A DNA stretch of 64,000 nucleotides from Amycolatopsis sacchari (GCF_900114035.1 NZ_FORP01000026.1:29061-93060); one strand, 5' to 3'. Counted from the first letter of the stretch, positions 17,730 through 29,194 are shown. Numbers and translations: made by a program. The notes: generated from the letters alone by a model not told the origin.

Positions 17730-17918
17730 GCGGCCCCACCCCCGCCCCGATCTTTGAGTGTTCACGGCCGCTCCACCGCGTCAAGAGCGCCTTCGGCGTC
17801 CCTTCGGGATGGGCTTCGCCCACTCTTGACCCGCCGGATCGGCCGTAAGTGCGGCTGGGGATCGGGGCGGGGGTGGGTGTGGGCGGTGTGGCCGCTTCCG
17901 TTCCGTTGCCGGGTGCGG
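17730..17918. repeat. long imperfect inverted repeat with a three-hairpin head
   Basis: A highly ordered non-coding element between convergent genes. An 8-bp stem GTCAAGAG (17780-17787) / CTCTTGAC (17823-17830) encloses three perfect hairpins packed without a spare base: 17788-17798, 17799-17809 and 17810-17822, each with a TTC loop. The stem continues outward imperfectly (CGGCCG at 17765 and 17840). Beyond it, GC-rich arms (CCCACCCCCGCCCCGATC near 17734 and its inverse near 17858) pair again. The right arm, 17854-17918, recurs in inverted orientation at 63836-63902. It could act as a bidirectional terminator, an RNA element or a mobile repeat. Confidence 0.75.
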
Positions 17919-17936
17919 GGAGGCGGTTGCCGGGCC

Positions 17937-18737
17937 CTAGTCTTCTGGTTCCCAGGGCAGCTGCACCACTAGGCAGGGGCCGCCTGCGAACAGACCGCCG
18001 TCGATGCCCAGGGCTTTGCCGCCTGCGTAGAGATACGGGGCCTCGATCTGGGTGGGGTGGATGCCGAGCTGATCGGCGATCACGCTGTGGCCGTGCACGA
18101 TCCGCTCGCCGCCGAGCCGGTCCAGCAGACCCGCCGCGACCTCCGCGCCGTTCGGGCCGCGGAAGGCGTAGCGCGTCGTCATGCGGCGCCACACGTCCCA
18201 CCACGCGGCGAGGTCGTTGCCTGCCAGTATCTCCTGCGCGGTCTCGTTGATCTCCTCCGCCGAGTCCCCCCATTCGAGGTACTCGAGGGTGTCCGAGTGC
18301 ATCAGCAGGTGGTTGGCGGCGTGGGCCACGAGGGGGCGCGTCGACAGCCATTCGATGTGGTCGTCCGTGAGCGCGTCCTGGTCCGCCAGCAGCCCGCCGT
18401 TGATCTCCCAGCTCCGCGCGAAGCTCCTCGGCCCGAAATCGGACGGGACCTCGGTGTCGCCGAAGTGGTACATCCCCAGCAGCAGGATCTCGTGGTTCCC
18501 CAGCAGCGCCTGCACGGCACCACCGGCCTCGGCCGCCTGCTCCTGCAACCGCATCACGAGGTCGATGGCGCCGACGCCGTCCGGCCCCCGGTCGACGAAG
18601 TCCCCGAGGAACCACAGGTGCGCGTCCTCACCGCACCAGTCGTCGTGCTCGTCGACCAGTTTGCTGTCGCGCAGGGCGTCGGCCAGTTCGTCCCGGTGCC
18701 CGTGCACGTCACCTACGACATACGTCGGGACATCCAC
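17937..18737 (-). CDS. metallophosphoesterase
   Basis: A 266-residue calcineurin-like phosphoesterase. Metal-ligand motifs appear in order: YVVGDVHGH (residues 6-14), FLGDFVDRGPDG (43-54), LLGNHEILLLG (79-89) and, late, IVHGHSVI. The arrangement resembles the small PrpE/bis(5'-nucleosyl)-tetraphosphatase-like branch, but nucleotide specificity is inference. It ends just after the branched intergenic repeat and lies downstream of the HAD-IIA phosphatase gene on the same strand, with a 29-base gap. Confidence 0.87.
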   Translation of the reverse strand: MDVPTYVVGDVHGHRDELADALRDSKLVDEHDDWCGEDAHLWFLGDFVDRGPDGVGAIDLVMRLQEQAAEAGGAVQALLGNHEILLLGMYHFGDTEVPSDFGPRSFARSWEINGGLLADQDALTDDHIEWLSTRPLVAHAANHLLMHSDTLEYLEWGDSAEEINETAQEILAGNDLAAWWDVWRRMTTRYAFRGPNGAEVAAGLLDRLGGERIVHGHSVIADQLGIHPTQIEAPYLYAGGKALGIDGGLFAGGPCLVVQLPWEPED

Positions 18738-18766
18738 CCCTCGACGATAAGCCCTGCTCAGTCCCG

Positions 18767-19564
18767 CTACCCGCCCAGCCCACCGGTGAACGGGTCCTGC
18801 GTGCGCCCCACCAGGTCGGCGATGGAATCCACGACCATCGTCGGCCGGTACGGGTAGCGCTCCGCCGACTCCTTCGTCGAGATGCCCGTCAGCACCAGGA
18901 CCGTCTGCAGCCCGGCCTCGATCCCCGAGTGCACGTCGGTGTCCATCCGGTCACCGATCATGATCGTGCTCTCCGAGTGCGCCCCCAGCGACCGCAGGGC
19001 CGAGCGCATCATCAGCGGGTTCGGCTTGCCGACGTAGTACGGCGAACGCCCGGTGGCCTTCTCGATCAGCGCCGCGATGGACCCCGTCGCGGGCAGCAGG
19101 CCCTCCAGGCTCGGCCCGGTGGCGTCCGGGTTCGTCGCGATGAACTTGGCGCCACCCTCGATCAGGCGAATCGCCCTGGTGATCGCCGTGAAGCTGTACG
19201 TGCGGGTCTCCCCCAGCACCACGTAGTCCGGATCGCGGTCGGTGAGCACGTACCCGGCTTCGTGCAGCGCGGTCGTCAGGCCCGCCTCGCCGATCACGAA
19301 CGCGGAACCGTTCGGCCGCTGGCTGTCGAGGAACTTCGCCGTCGCGAGCGCGGACGTCCAGATGCGCTCCTCCGGCACGTCGAGGCCCGTGTTCAGCAGC
19401 CGCGCCCGCAGGTCACGCGGGGTGTAGATGGAGTTGTTCGTGAGCACCAGGAACGGCGTGTCGTGGGCGCGCAGCTCGGCGAGGAACTCGTCGGCGCCGG
19501 GGACCAGGTGCTCCTCGTGCACCAGGACCCCGTCCATGTCCGTCAGATACGTCCACTGGGTCAT
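18767..19564 (-). CDS. HAD-IIA family hydrolase (NagD-like)
   Basis: A 265-residue phosphatase of the NagD/4-nitrophenylphosphatase type. Motif I is [10 protein letters not shown], motif II is FLVLTNNS, and motifs III/IV are VGKPNPLMM and [12 protein letters not shown]2-type cap lies between motifs II and III. NagD acts on nucleoside monophosphates in E. coli, but the substrate here is unknown. The start ATG at 19564 overlaps the end of modC by four bases, so it may be the tail of the mod operon transcript. Confidence 0.88.
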   Translation of the reverse strand: MTQWTYLTDMDGVLVHEEHLVPGADEFLAELRAHDTPFLVLTNNSIYTPRDLRARLLNTGLDVPEERIWTSALATAKFLDSQRPNGSAFVIGEAGLTTALHEAGYVLTDRDPDYVVLGETRTYSFTAITRAIRLIEGGAKFIATNPDATGPSLEGLLPATGSIAALIEKATGRSPYYVGKPNPLMMRSALRSLGAHSESTIMIGDRMDTDVHSGIEAGLQTVLVLTGISTKESAERYPYRPTMVVDSIADLVGRTQDPFTGGLGG

Positions 19565-20619
19565 AGGGGAAGACTAGCCGGGTACACGGTCACCGTCGTG
19601 GCTTTGATCGACAACCGCACGGGCGTTCCCGGTTCCAGCGCGAGGTCCGCCACGGCGGCCGGGGTCAGGTCCGCGGCGAGGTTCGCGTCCGTCCGCAGCC
19701 GGATCACCGGACCGTGTGGTTCGAGCGCCGTCACCAGCGCTTTCACCGTGTTGCGCGGACTGCCCGGATGCCCGTCCTCCGCCGGGTAGACCGCCACCGC
19801 GCTCGGCTCGAACACCGCCACCGCGGCCTCACCCAATGCGGTGCCCTCGGCGAGCATCCCCGCCACGAACCGGCCGTCCTCGGCCCGCAACCCGCCTTCG
19901 GTCGCGACGCCGGGAATGAGGTTCAACCCGGCGATGCGCGCCGTGAACGCCGTACGCGGCGCGGCGAGCACCTCACGCGTCGGCCCGCGCTCGACCGCGC
20001 TCCCTTCGCTCAGCACCAGCACGTGATCGGCCAGCGCGAGCGCGTCCAGCGGGTCGTGCGTGACGAGCACCGTCGCGCCGATGCGGTGCGTGCTGAGCAC
20101 CCGCCGCAGCAGTCCGCGGATCGCGGGCGCGGCGTCGACGTCCAGCGCGGCGAGCGGCTCGTCGAGCAGCAGCAGGTCCGGATCGCCCGCGAGCGCCCGC
20201 GCCACCGCCACCCGCTGGGCCTGCCCGCCGGACAGCTGAGCCGGTTTGCGGTCGGCGAACTCGGTCGCGTCCACCTCGGCCAGCCAGCGCCGCGCGATCT
20301 CCCGCGACTCCGCCCGCCGGGCCCCCTTCGACCGCGGCGAGAACGCGACGTTGTCCAGTACCGAAAGGTGCGGGAACAGCAGGGCGTCCTGGGCCAGCAG
20401 CCCGACCGACCGCTCGTGCGGCGGCAGGCCGTGCAGCTCGCGGTCGCCGAGCCGGATCGTCGCGCGGTCGGGCCGCAGCAGCCCCGACAGGCTGCCCAGC
20501 AGGCTCGACTTGCCCGACCCGTTCGGCCCGAGGATCGCCAGCACCGTGCCGTCCGGCACCTCGAAACCGACCGCGAGCCGGAAGCTCCCCCTGACCAGTT
20601 CGATCTCGGCGCGCAGCAC
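19561..20619 (-). CDS. modC: molybdate ABC transporter ATP-binding protein
   Basis: A 352-residue ABC ATPase. Walker A is GPNGSGKSS (31-39), the Q-loop region is [14 protein letters not shown], the signature is LSGGQAQR, Walker B is [12 protein letters not shown] and the switch histidine is in LVTHDP. The C-terminal about 120 residues form a TOBE-like Mop region, as in ModC. The start is GTG at 20619, sharing one base with the TAG of modB. With ModA and ModB it forms the high-affinity molybdate/tungstate importer, here next to molybdenum-cofactor genes. Confidence 0.92.
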   Translation of the reverse strand: MLRAEIELVRGSFRLAVGFEVPDGTVLAILGPNGSGKSSLLGSLSGLLRPDRATIRLGDRELHGLPPHERSVGLLAQDALLFPHLSVLDNVAFSPRSKGARRAESREIARRWLAEVDATEFADRKPAQLSGGQAQRVAVARALAGDPDLLLLDEPLAALDVDAAPAIRGLLRRVLSTHRIGATVLVTHDPLDALALADHVLVLSEGSAVERGPTREVLAAPRTAFTARIAGLNLIPGVATEGGLRAEDGRFVAGMLAEGTALGEAAVAVFEPSAVAVYPAEDGHPGSPRNTVKALVTALEPHGPVIRLRTDANLAADLTPAAVADLALEPGTPVRLSIKATTVTVYPASLPL

Positions 20620-21383
20620 TACGCCCGCCCTTCCAGCGCCTTCGGCCGCGCCACGACGATCACCACGAGCGCCACCACGACCAGCAGCAGCGCCACCGCG
20701 ACCGCACTGTCCACATCGGACTCCGCCTGCGTGTAGACCTCCAGCGGCAGGGTCCGCGTCACGCCCTCCAGACTGCCCGCGAACGTGATGGTCGCGCCGA
20801 ACTCCCCGAGCGAGCGCGCGAAGCTCAGCACCGCGCCCGAACCGAGCGCGGGCAGCAGCAGCGGCAGGGTCACGCGCCGGAACACCGTCCACGGCTTCGC
20901 GCCGAGCGTCGCGCCGATCTGCTCGTAGGAGTCACCGGCGTTGCGCAGCGCGCCCTCCAGGCTCACCACGAGGAACGGCATCGCCACGAAGATCTGCGCG
21001 ATCACCACCGCCGTCGTCGTGAACGGCACCGTGATCCCGGCCGTGACGTCGAGCAGGTAGCCGAGGAACCCCTTCCGGCCGAGCAGGTACAGCAGTGCGA
21101 GCCCGCCGACCACCGGCGGCAGCACCAGCGGCAGCAGCACGACCGCCCGCAGCAGCCGGATGCCCCGCACCTCCGTCCGCGCGAGCACCACCGCGAGCGG
21201 CACCCCCAGCAGCACGCAGCCCACGGTCGACATCGCGGCCGTCTCCACGGACAGCCGGAGCGCCGCGAGCGACGAGTCCGAGACGATCAGCGACGGCAGC
21301 CGCCGCAGGTCCGTGCGCACCAGCAGCCCCACCACCGGCAGCACGACCAGCGCGAGCGCCAGCCCCGCGGGCACCCACAGCAC
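20619..21383 (-). CDS. modB: molybdate ABC transporter permease
   Basis: An inner-membrane permease of about 254 residues with five or six hydrophobic helices. The coupling motif [23 protein letters not shown] near residue 170 (given by its ends EQIGATLG and RRVTLP) is typical of ModB/CysT permeases, and [18 protein letters not shown] is the ModB signature. The start is uncertain: GTG at 21383 lies 23 bases past the modA stop and directly before the first helix. An in-frame TTG at 21425 would overlap modA. Confidence 0.9.
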   Translation of the reverse strand: MLWVPAGLALALVVLPVVGLLVRTDLRRLPSLIVSDSSLAALRLSVETAAMSTVGCVLLGVPLAVVLARTEVRGIRLLRAVVLLPLVLPPVVGGLALLYLLGRKGFLGYLLDVTAGITVPFTTTAVVIAQIFVAMPFLVVSLEGALRNAGDSYEQIGATLGAKPWTVFRRVTLPLLLPALGSGAVLSFARSLGEFGATITFAGSLEGVTRTLPLEVYTQAESDVDSAVAVALLLVVVALVVIVVARPKALEGRA

Positions 21384-21405
21384 CCGCGGGACCGCCGCCT
21401 TCGCG

Positions 21406-22182
21406 CTACTGGCCTGGCGTGCCAAAACCCACCTTGGCCAGCTGCTGCCTGCCCTGCGCACCGAGCACGAACTGCTCGAACTCCTTGGCGAGGTCGCTCT
21501 GCGGCGCCCCCTTGACCACCGCGATCGGGTAGTTGTTGACCGCCTGGGCGGCCTCGGGGAAGTCGACCTGCGCGACCTTGCCCTGCGCCGTGGCGGCGTC
21601 GGTGACGTAGACGAGGCCGGCGTCGGCGTCCCCGGACTCCACCTTGGTCAGCACCTGCTTGACGTCCTGCTCCTCGCTCACGGGCTTGAGCGTGACACCC
21701 GTGGCCTTCTCCACCTTCTGCGCCGCCGACCCGCACGGCACCTGCGGCGCGCACACGACGACCTTGAGCCCGGCGTCCGCCAGGTCCGCGAAGGCCTTGA
21801 GCCCCTTCGGGTTGCCCGGGGCGACGGCGATCGTCAGCTTGTTGGTGGCGAAGACCGTCGGCGCCCCGTCAATCACCCCGCCCTGGACCGCTTTGTCCAT
21901 GTTGGTCTGGTCGGCGGAGGCGAACACGTCGGCCTTCGCGCCGTTGGTCAGCTGCTGGACGAGGCTCGACGAACCGCCGAAGCTGTACTTCACCGTCACA
22001 CCGGGGTGCGCCGCCTCGAACTCCGTCTTGAGCGCGTTGAAGGACTCGGTCAGCGAAGCCGCGGCGAACACCGTCAGCGTCCTCGGCCCGGCGCCACTGT
22101 TATTACTGTTACTACTACTGCTGCCGCCGCAGCCCGTGACCAACAGCGCGACACCGGCCAGCGCGGCCAGAAGCTTCTTCAC
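21406..22182 (-). CDS. modA: molybdate-binding lipoprotein
   Basis: A 258-residue periplasmic-type binding protein anchored as a lipoprotein: basic start KKLLAALAG, hydrophobic core and lipobox LVTGC (Cys18), then a Ser/Asn-rich linker. The mature part has the ModA hallmarks [27 protein letters not shown] and [11 protein letters not shown], which hold the oxyanion through serines. The start is GTG at 22182 with GGAGG six bases before, and it overlaps the stop of the regulator gene upstream by four bases (GTGA). Confidence 0.94.
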   Translation of the reverse strand: MKKLLAALAGVALLVTGCGGSSSSNSNNSGAGPRTLTVFAAASLTESFNALKTEFEAAHPGVTVKYSFGGSSSLVQQLTNGAKADVFASADQTNMDKAVQGGVIDGAPTVFATNKLTIAVAPGNPKGLKAFADLADAGLKVVVCAPQVPCGSAAQKVEKATGVTLKPVSEEQDVKQVLTKVESGDADAGLVYVTDAATAQGKVAQVDFPEAAQAVNNYPIAVVKGAPQSDLAKEFEQFVLGAQGRQQLAKVGFGTPGQ

Positions 22183-22583
22183 CGTTCTCCTCCAGGAGTC
22201 TCGACGACGACCGTCGTCGCCTTCACCACCGCCACCGCGAGCACCCCGGGCCGCAGCCCCAGCTCGCGCACCGCCTCGGCGCTCATCAGCGAGACCACCC
22301 GGTGTGGTCCGCACTGGAGCTCCACCTGCGCCATGACCTTGTCGACGACGACCTCGGTGACGAGCCCGACGAACCGGTTGCGGGCGGACCGGCCGACACC
22401 GGACGGGTCGTCCGGCCCCGCCGCCTGCTCCCGCGCGAACGCGGCGAGCTCCGCGCCGTCGACGACCTTGCGCCCCGAGGCGTCCACACTGGAACTCAGC
22501 TGTCCGGCCCGGACCCAGCGGCGGATGGTGTCGTCGCTCACACCCAGCAGCGCGGCGGCTTCAGAGAACCGAAAATGCGGCAT
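22179..22583 (-). CDS. HTH-TOBE molybdenum-responsive regulator
   Basis: A 134-residue two-domain protein. Residues 1-55 are a MerR/excisionase-like helix-turn-helix (FSEAAALLGVSDDTIRRWVR). Residues 67-130 are a TOBE/Mop domain (RNRFVGLVTEVVVDKVMAQV), the fold that binds molybdate in ModE and Mop. It is the first gene of the mod operon and probably senses molybdate to control it, a role ModE plays in proteobacteria with a different DNA-binding domain. The ATG at 22583 starts directly at the HTH. A short inverted repeat, TCCGC-GCAT-GCGGA, at 22599-22612 lies 15 bases upstream and could be its operator. Confidence 0.85.
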   Translation of the reverse strand: MPHFRFSEAAALLGVSDDTIRRWVRAGQLSSSVDASGRKVVDGAELAAFAREQAAGPDDPSGVGRSARNRFVGLVTEVVVDKVMAQVELQCGPHRVVSLMSAEAVRELGLRPGVLAVAVVKATTVVVETPGGER

Positions 22584-22598
22584 GGCCGCGACATTATC

Positions 22599-22612
22599 TC
22601 CGCGCATGCGGA
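22599..22612. promoter_or_regulatory. candidate operator between the mod operon and moaA
   Basis: An inverted repeat TCCGC-N4-GCGGA, 15 bases upstream of the HTH-TOBE regulator start, in the 160-base divergent region shared with moaA. The position suits an autoregulatory site. The arms are short, so the call is weak. Confidence 0.3.
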
Positions 22613-22743
22613 AAAGCCATGCGGTCCTGTCTTCGGCTACGGAGAACCGGTCCCGCGCCCGGCGCCGATCACGCGGCCACGCTGGGATTTTTCGGCAATT
22701 CCGTGACCGTTCCGGCAGCGTGAATCGGGCTAGGCTGGGTCCG

Positions 22744-23805
22744 GTGAGTGCGGTGAACCTCGGTCTGCCCCGGTTGCGGGGAGCCTCCAACGCGTCCCAG
22801 CCCCGGCCGGACAACCCTGCCCTCATCGACACCTTCGGGCGGGTGGCCACCGATCTGCGGGTCTCGCTGACCGACCGGTGCAACCTCCGCTGCACCTACT
22901 GCATGCCCGCCGAGGGCCTGCCGTGGCTGCCGGGCGAGGACGTGCTGACGGACGAAGAACTGTTGCGGCTGCTGCGGATCGCGGTCGAACGCCTCGGCGT
23001 CACCGACATCCGGCTCACCGGCGGCGAGCCGATGCTGCGCCCCGGGCTGGAGGACCTCGTCGCGGAGATCACGGAGCTGCGCCCGCGGCCCCGGCTTTCG
23101 ATGACCACCAACGGAATCGGCCTGGCGAAGCGGGCGGCGAAGCTCGCCGCGGCCGGGCTGGACCGGATCAACGTCTCGCTCGACACCGTGGATCCGGAGA
23201 CGTTCCGCGCGATCACCCGCCGCGACCGGCTCTCCCACGTGCTGGCCGGGCTCGAAGCGGCGCGTGCCGCCGGGCTGGACCCGGTCAAGGTCAACGCCGT
23301 GCTGCTGCGCGGGGTCAACGAACACGAAGCCGCGCCGCTGCTGCGGTTCTGCCTCGAACACGGCTACCACCTCCGGTTCATCGAGCAGATGCCGCTGGAC
23401 GCGCAGCACGGCTGGAACCGCGGGGACATGGTGACCGCGGAGGAGATCCTGGGCCTGCTGCGGGCCGACTTCGAGCTGACGCCCAGCCCGTCGGAGCGCG
23501 GTGGCGCCCCGGCGGAGCGCTGGCTCGTCGACGGCGGGCCCGCGGAGGTGGGCGTCATCGCGTCCGTGACCAGGCCGTTCTGCGCCGCGTGCGAGCGCAC
23601 GCGGCTCACGGCGGACGGCGCGGTCCGGTCCTGCCTGTTCAGCAACGCGGAGACCGACCTGCGAGGCCTGCTGCGGGGCGGCGCCGACGACGAAGCGGTG
23701 GCCGATGCGTGGCGGATGACCATGTGGGGCAAGCTGGCGGGCCACGAGATCAACGACGCCGGGTTCGCGCAGCCGATCCGGCCGATGAGCGCGATCGGGG
23801 GCTGA
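22744..23805 (+). CDS. moaA: GTP 3',8-cyclase MoaA
   Basis: A 353-residue radical SAM enzyme that starts molybdopterin synthesis by cyclising GTP. The N-terminal cluster motif is CNLRCTYC (Cys46, Cys50, Cys53). The SAM glycine motif is LTGGEP. The C-terminal second cluster is FCAACERTRLTADG with a third Cys in RSCLFS. The protein ends in the GG that MoaA uses in catalysis. The start is GTG at 22744, giving a short N-terminal extension; no strong ribosome site helps to fix it. moaD follows after eight bases. Confidence 0.95.
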   Translation: MSAVNLGLPRLRGASNASQPRPDNPALIDTFGRVATDLRVSLTDRCNLRCTYCMPAEGLPWLPGEDVLTDEELLRLLRIAVERLGVTDIRLTGGEPMLRPGLEDLVAEITELRPRPRLSMTTNGIGLAKRAAKLAAAGLDRINVSLDTVDPETFRAITRRDRLSHVLAGLEAARAAGLDPVKVNAVLLRGVNEHEAAPLLRFCLEHGYHLRFIEQMPLDAQHGWNRGDMVTAEEILGLLRADFELTPSPSERGGAPAERWLVDGGPAEVGVIASVTRPFCAACERTRLTADGAVRSCLFSNAETDLRGLLRGGADDEAVADAWRMTMWGKLAGHEINDAGFAQPIRPMSAIGG

Positions 23806-23812
23806 AACTTCC

Positions 23813-24067
23813 GTGACGAAGGTGCTGGTGCGGTACTTCGCGTCCGCGCGGGCGGCCTCGGGGGTGGAGCAGGAGACGCTCCAGCTGCCCGCGGGGGCGT
23901 CCGTGGCCGAGGCGCTGGGCGTGCTGCGGGAGCGGCACCCGGAGAAGCTGCCGCGGGTGCTCGAGGCGGCCAGCTTCCTGCTGGACGGGATCGCCGTCAG
24001 GGACCGCTCCCGGACCCTGCCCGATGGGGCGGAGCTGGACGTCCTGCCGCCCTTTGCCGGGGGTTAA
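23813..24067 (+). CDS. moaD: molybdopterin synthase small subunit MoaD
   Basis: An 84-residue ubiquitin-like sulfur carrier. The fold is recognisable from VLVRYFASARAASG at the start and the C-terminal PPFAGG, whose last glycine becomes the thiocarboxylate that donates sulfur to precursor Z. The start is GTG at 23813, seven bases after the moaA stop. Its partner MoaE is fused to Mog in the minus-strand gene on the other side of rpf. Confidence 0.93.
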   Translation: MTKVLVRYFASARAASGVEQETLQLPAGASVAEALGVLRERHPEKLPRVLEAASFLLDGIAVRDRSRTLPDGAELDVLPPFAGG

Positions 24068-24234
24068 GCGGAGGTTTTCCTCCCGTTTGCGGGGGGCTCA
24101 CGAACGGCCCAGTCGTGCGCCTACGACGTGATGCAGACCTCACGATCAGTGAAATATCTCGGCCAGGAAACGGGACGATAACGGGCCTCTGAGCAGGAAG
24201 AACACCCAAATCGGCAGAGGTTGCGTGCCGTTAC

Positions 24235-25198
<964 letters not shown>

Positions 25199-25274
25199 CC
25201 TGCTGAAGGTCACAGCACCAACGCGATCGGCCGGCGGACTGACACAGCCACGTCTGTGAAGTCCCGTTGTGCAA

Positions 25275-25316
25275 CCGAGGGCCCCACCGCTATCCCCCGT
25301 GCGGTGGGGCCCTCGG
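25275..25316 (+). terminator. rpf transcription terminator
   Basis: A perfect 16-bp stem (CCGAGGGCCCCACCGC and its complement) with a 10-base loop, 77 bases after the rpf stop, followed by GCATTTCC. It is one of the strongest hairpins in the window. Confidence 0.85.
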
Positions 25317-25319
25317 GCA

Positions 25320-26188
25320 TTTCCCGGGCGTTGCGGTGCCAGGGCCGGGTCCGGGCAGGTCCGGTTGGATCGGCGCGGCCGGAGGCCGGAGCCGGGTTGT
25401 GCTGGCCTGGTCGGGCTGGGCTGGGCTGAGCCGAGCGGAGCTGGGCCTGGGCGGACTGGGCCTGGGCGGGCGGAGCTGAGCCGGGCCGAGTCGGGCCGGG
25501 CCGAGCTGAGCTGACGTGCCCGGCGGCGGGAGTCGGGCTGGGTTGAGCCGGGCCGGGCTGAGCGGAGCTGAGCGGGCTGGGCCGGGCGGAGCTGGGCCGA
25601 CGCGTTTACGGGCCCGGAGCCGGGCCGGAGTTGCCCGGGCCGAGGCGGGCCAGGCTGGGCCGGGCCGGGGCGCGGCTGCCGGTTGGAGCCAGGCTGCGTC
25701 CAGCCAGGCTGAGCTGGGCCACGGCTGGCCACGCCAAGCTGCCCAACGCCCAACCTCGATCTGGCCGAGCCCCAGGCGAGGCCGGATTGTGCCTGTGGCG
25801 CCTTCCCGCCGAGCGGGATGGGCTGCCCCGAACAGGCTCGGCGGCGAGTGCCCGTCCGCGCGGTGCCAGCGGCCATGCCACCCGATCGGTCGTGCCAGGC
25901 CCGCGGCCGGGCTCGGCGTTCAGCGTGCAGCTGAGCCTGGCTTCTCCGAGGCGAACGCCCCACACGGAAGTGTGACCCGGGACCCGGACACGCCATGGCC
26001 CCCGGGCGGAGTAGCTCAGGCCGGTGAAGGGCGCCTCCACACCGCCGGTCGTGGCGATCCGAGGGCGCATCGATGGCAGACACCGCCCCGGCCCGGACAA
26101 AACCGCCCTCAGAGAGCCTCTCGCGGCCGAATCGGGGGTGCGGTGACATTCGGGGCCGCGACGGCCTCTCCAGCGCGTCAGCGGCACA
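25320..26188. repeat. gene-free low-complexity region with degenerate GCTGGGC repeats
   Basis: Nearly 900 bases without a credible gene between rpf and the mog-moaE gene. From about 25380 to 25760 it consists of degenerate repeats of words such as GAGCTGGGC, CTGGGCCTGG and GAGCCGGGCC, with a strong G-over-C strand bias. After about 25760 the repetition fades. Long frames cross it on both strands but translate to low-complexity Gly/Pro/Arg/Ser without a start context. Confidence 0.6.
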
Positions 26189-27313
26189 CTAGGGCGAGTT
26201 GACCCATTCGTCCGTGCCGTCGGCGAAGTGCTGGTGCTTCCAGACCGGCAGCTGGGCCTTCACCTCGTCGACCAGCTCGGCGCACGTCGCGAAGGCTTCG
26301 GCCCTGTGATCGGCCGCCACGGCGCACGCCAGAGCCACATCGCCGATCGCGAGAGCGCCCAGGCGGTGACTGACCGCGACCGCGCGGACACCAGCGCGCC
26401 GGGCCGACACCTCCGCGACCACCCGAGCCAGCACATCTCCCGCGCTGGGGTGGCCCTCGTAGAACAGCGTCTCCACCGACTTGCCGCCGTCGTGGTTGCG
26501 GACCACACCACCGAAGGTCACCACGGCGCCCGCGGCCGGATCGTCCACCAGCTCGGCGTGCGCTTCCACCGACAACGGCTGCTCGGTGACCTGCGCCAGC
26601 GCGATCCGGGGTGGCGCGATCGCTTCGGCTCGGACCTCCGCCGACGTCGGCGCGGCGGCTGACGCGGGGACAGCAGCCGAGGTGGGCTCAGCCGCTGACG
26701 CGGGGACAGCCGCCGGCGTGCGCTCAGCCGCTGACGCCGGGACAGCAGCCGAGGTGGGCTCAGCGCCCGTGGTGGCTGAGGCGCCCGACGCAGCCGAGGC
26801 GCCCGGAGCAGCGGCGGCAGGAACGTCAGCCCCCGCCCGGGGATGATCACCGCCAGCCAGCTGGTCCACGGCGTGCGCCAGCACGCCGTCCAGCACGCCG
26901 AGGCCGTCCTTCACACCACCGCGGGAACCGGGCAGGTTCACGACCAGCGTCCGCCCCGCGACGCCCGCCACCCCGCGCGACAGCACCGCCGTCGGCACCT
27001 TAGGCAGGCCCGCGTTCCGGATGGCGTCCGCGAGCCCCGGCAGCTCGGCGTCCAGCAGGGCGGCCGTCTCGTCCGGCGTGCGGTCCGTCGGCGAGATGCC
27101 CGTGCCACCCGTGGTGATCACGACGTCCACCCCGTCCTGCAGGCAGCTCCGCAGCGCCTTGCCCACGGGCTCACCGTCCGGCACCACGATCGGCGCCGGC
27201 ACGTCGAACTCCCGCCCCGCCAGCCACTCCACGATCACCGGGCCGGTGTTGTCCTCGTACACCCCCGACGCCGCCCGGTTCGACGCGACGATCACCCGTG
27301 CCGTGCGCTTCAT
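26189..27313 (-). CDS. Mog (molybdopterin adenylyltransferase)-MoaE fusion
   Basis: A 374-residue two-domain protein. Residues 1-160 are a MoaB/Mog domain (IVASNRAASGVYEDNTG; the binding loop TTGGTGISPTDRTPDET; NLPGSRGG), which adenylates molybdopterin. Residues about 240-374 are MoaE, the large subunit of molybdopterin synthase (GAVVTFGGVVRNHDGG, SHRLGALAIGDVAL, PVWKHQHFADGTDEW, with the catalytic lysine in VWKHQ). An Ala/Pro/Ser/Thr linker between them contains three 12-residue repeats. The ATG at 27313 overlaps the moaC stop by four bases. In many actinobacteria these are separate genes; the fusion brings successive cofactor steps together. Confidence 0.92.
   Translation of the reverse strand: MKRTARVIVASNRAASGVYEDNTGPVIVEWLAGREFDVPAPIVVPDGEPVGKALRSCLQDGVDVVITTGGTGISPTDRTPDETAALLDAELPGLADAIRNAGLPKVPTAVLSRGVAGVAGRTLVVNLPGSRGGVKDGLGVLDGVLAHAVDQLAGGDHPRAGADVPAAAAPGASAASGASATTGAEPTSAAVPASAAERTPAAVPASAAEPTSAAVPASAAAPTSAEVRAEAIAPPRIALAQVTEQPLSVEAHAELVDDPAAGAVVTFGGVVRNHDGGKSVETLFYEGHPSAGDVLARVVAEVSARRAGVRAVAVSHRLGALAIGDVALACAVAADHRAEAFATCAELVDEVKAQLPVWKHQHFADGTDEWVNSP
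26658..26765. repeat. three 36-bp tandem repeats in the Mog-MoaE linker
   Basis: Three nearly identical 36-base units at 26658, 26694 and 26730, in frame, encode a 12-residue linker unit of the type AEPTSAAVPASA. The unit length is a multiple of three, so copy-number change would keep the fusion in frame. Confidence 0.8.
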
Positions 27314-27780
27314 GGCCGCTCCCACGTTCCGGTCTTGCCGCCGTCCTTGCGTTCCAGCCGCACCGCGTCCAGCACCGCCGCGGGGTCGACCGCCTTGATC
27401 ATGTCGTGCAGGGTGAGCCCGGCGACGGCGACCGCGGTGAGCGCCTCCATCTCGACGCCCGTCCGGTCGGTGGTCTTCGCCGTCGCCTGGATCGCCACCT
27501 CCGACTCGCCCAGCGTGAACTCCACCTTGACGCCGGAAAGCGCTATCTGGTGGCACAGCGGGATCAACTCGGGCACCTTCTTCGCGCCCATGATCCCGGC
27601 GATCCGGGCGGTCGCGAGCGCGTCACCCTTGGGCAGGCCGTTCGCCGACAGCAGGCCGATCACCTCGGTGGTCGTCCGCACGACCCCCGTCGCGACCGCG
27701 GTGCGGGCCGTGGCCTCCTTGCCCGAGACGTCCACCATCCGCGCGGCGCCGGTCTGGTCGACATGGCTCAATTCAGTCAC
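27310..27780 (-). CDS. moaC: cyclic pyranopterin monophosphate synthase MoaC
   Basis: A 156-residue protein covering the whole MoaC family. MoaC converts the 3',8-cyclised GTP made by MoaA into cyclic pyranopterin monophosphate. Signature segments are ARMVDVSGKEATARTA, IMGAKKVPELIPLCHQIAL and the late KTTDRTGVEMEALTAV. It begins at ATG 27780 and overlaps the Mog-MoaE gene by four bases. This operon and the plus-strand moaA-moaD pair flank rpf and together supply most of molybdopterin synthesis. Confidence 0.95.
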   Translation of the reverse strand: MTELSHVDQTGAARMVDVSGKEATARTAVATGVVRTTTEVIGLLSANGLPKGDALATARIAGIMGAKKVPELIPLCHQIALSGVKVEFTLGESEVAIQATAKTTDRTGVEMEALTAVAVAGLTLHDMIKAVDPAAVLDAVRLERKDGGKTGTWERP

Positions 27781-27802
27781 AGCCCGCCCCTCCAGCGGAG
27801 AA

Positions 27803-29194
<1,392 letters not shown>

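Noticed and set aside
17605..18615. 336-codon minus-strand frame over the branched repeat
   Set aside because: It overlaps the metallophosphatase in another frame and crosses the inverted repeat; the translation is Arg-rich noise.
25606..26187. 193-codon minus-strand frame downstream of mog-moaE
   Set aside because: Pro/Arg/Gly/Ser-rich translation over degenerate repeats, no family resemblance, no start context.
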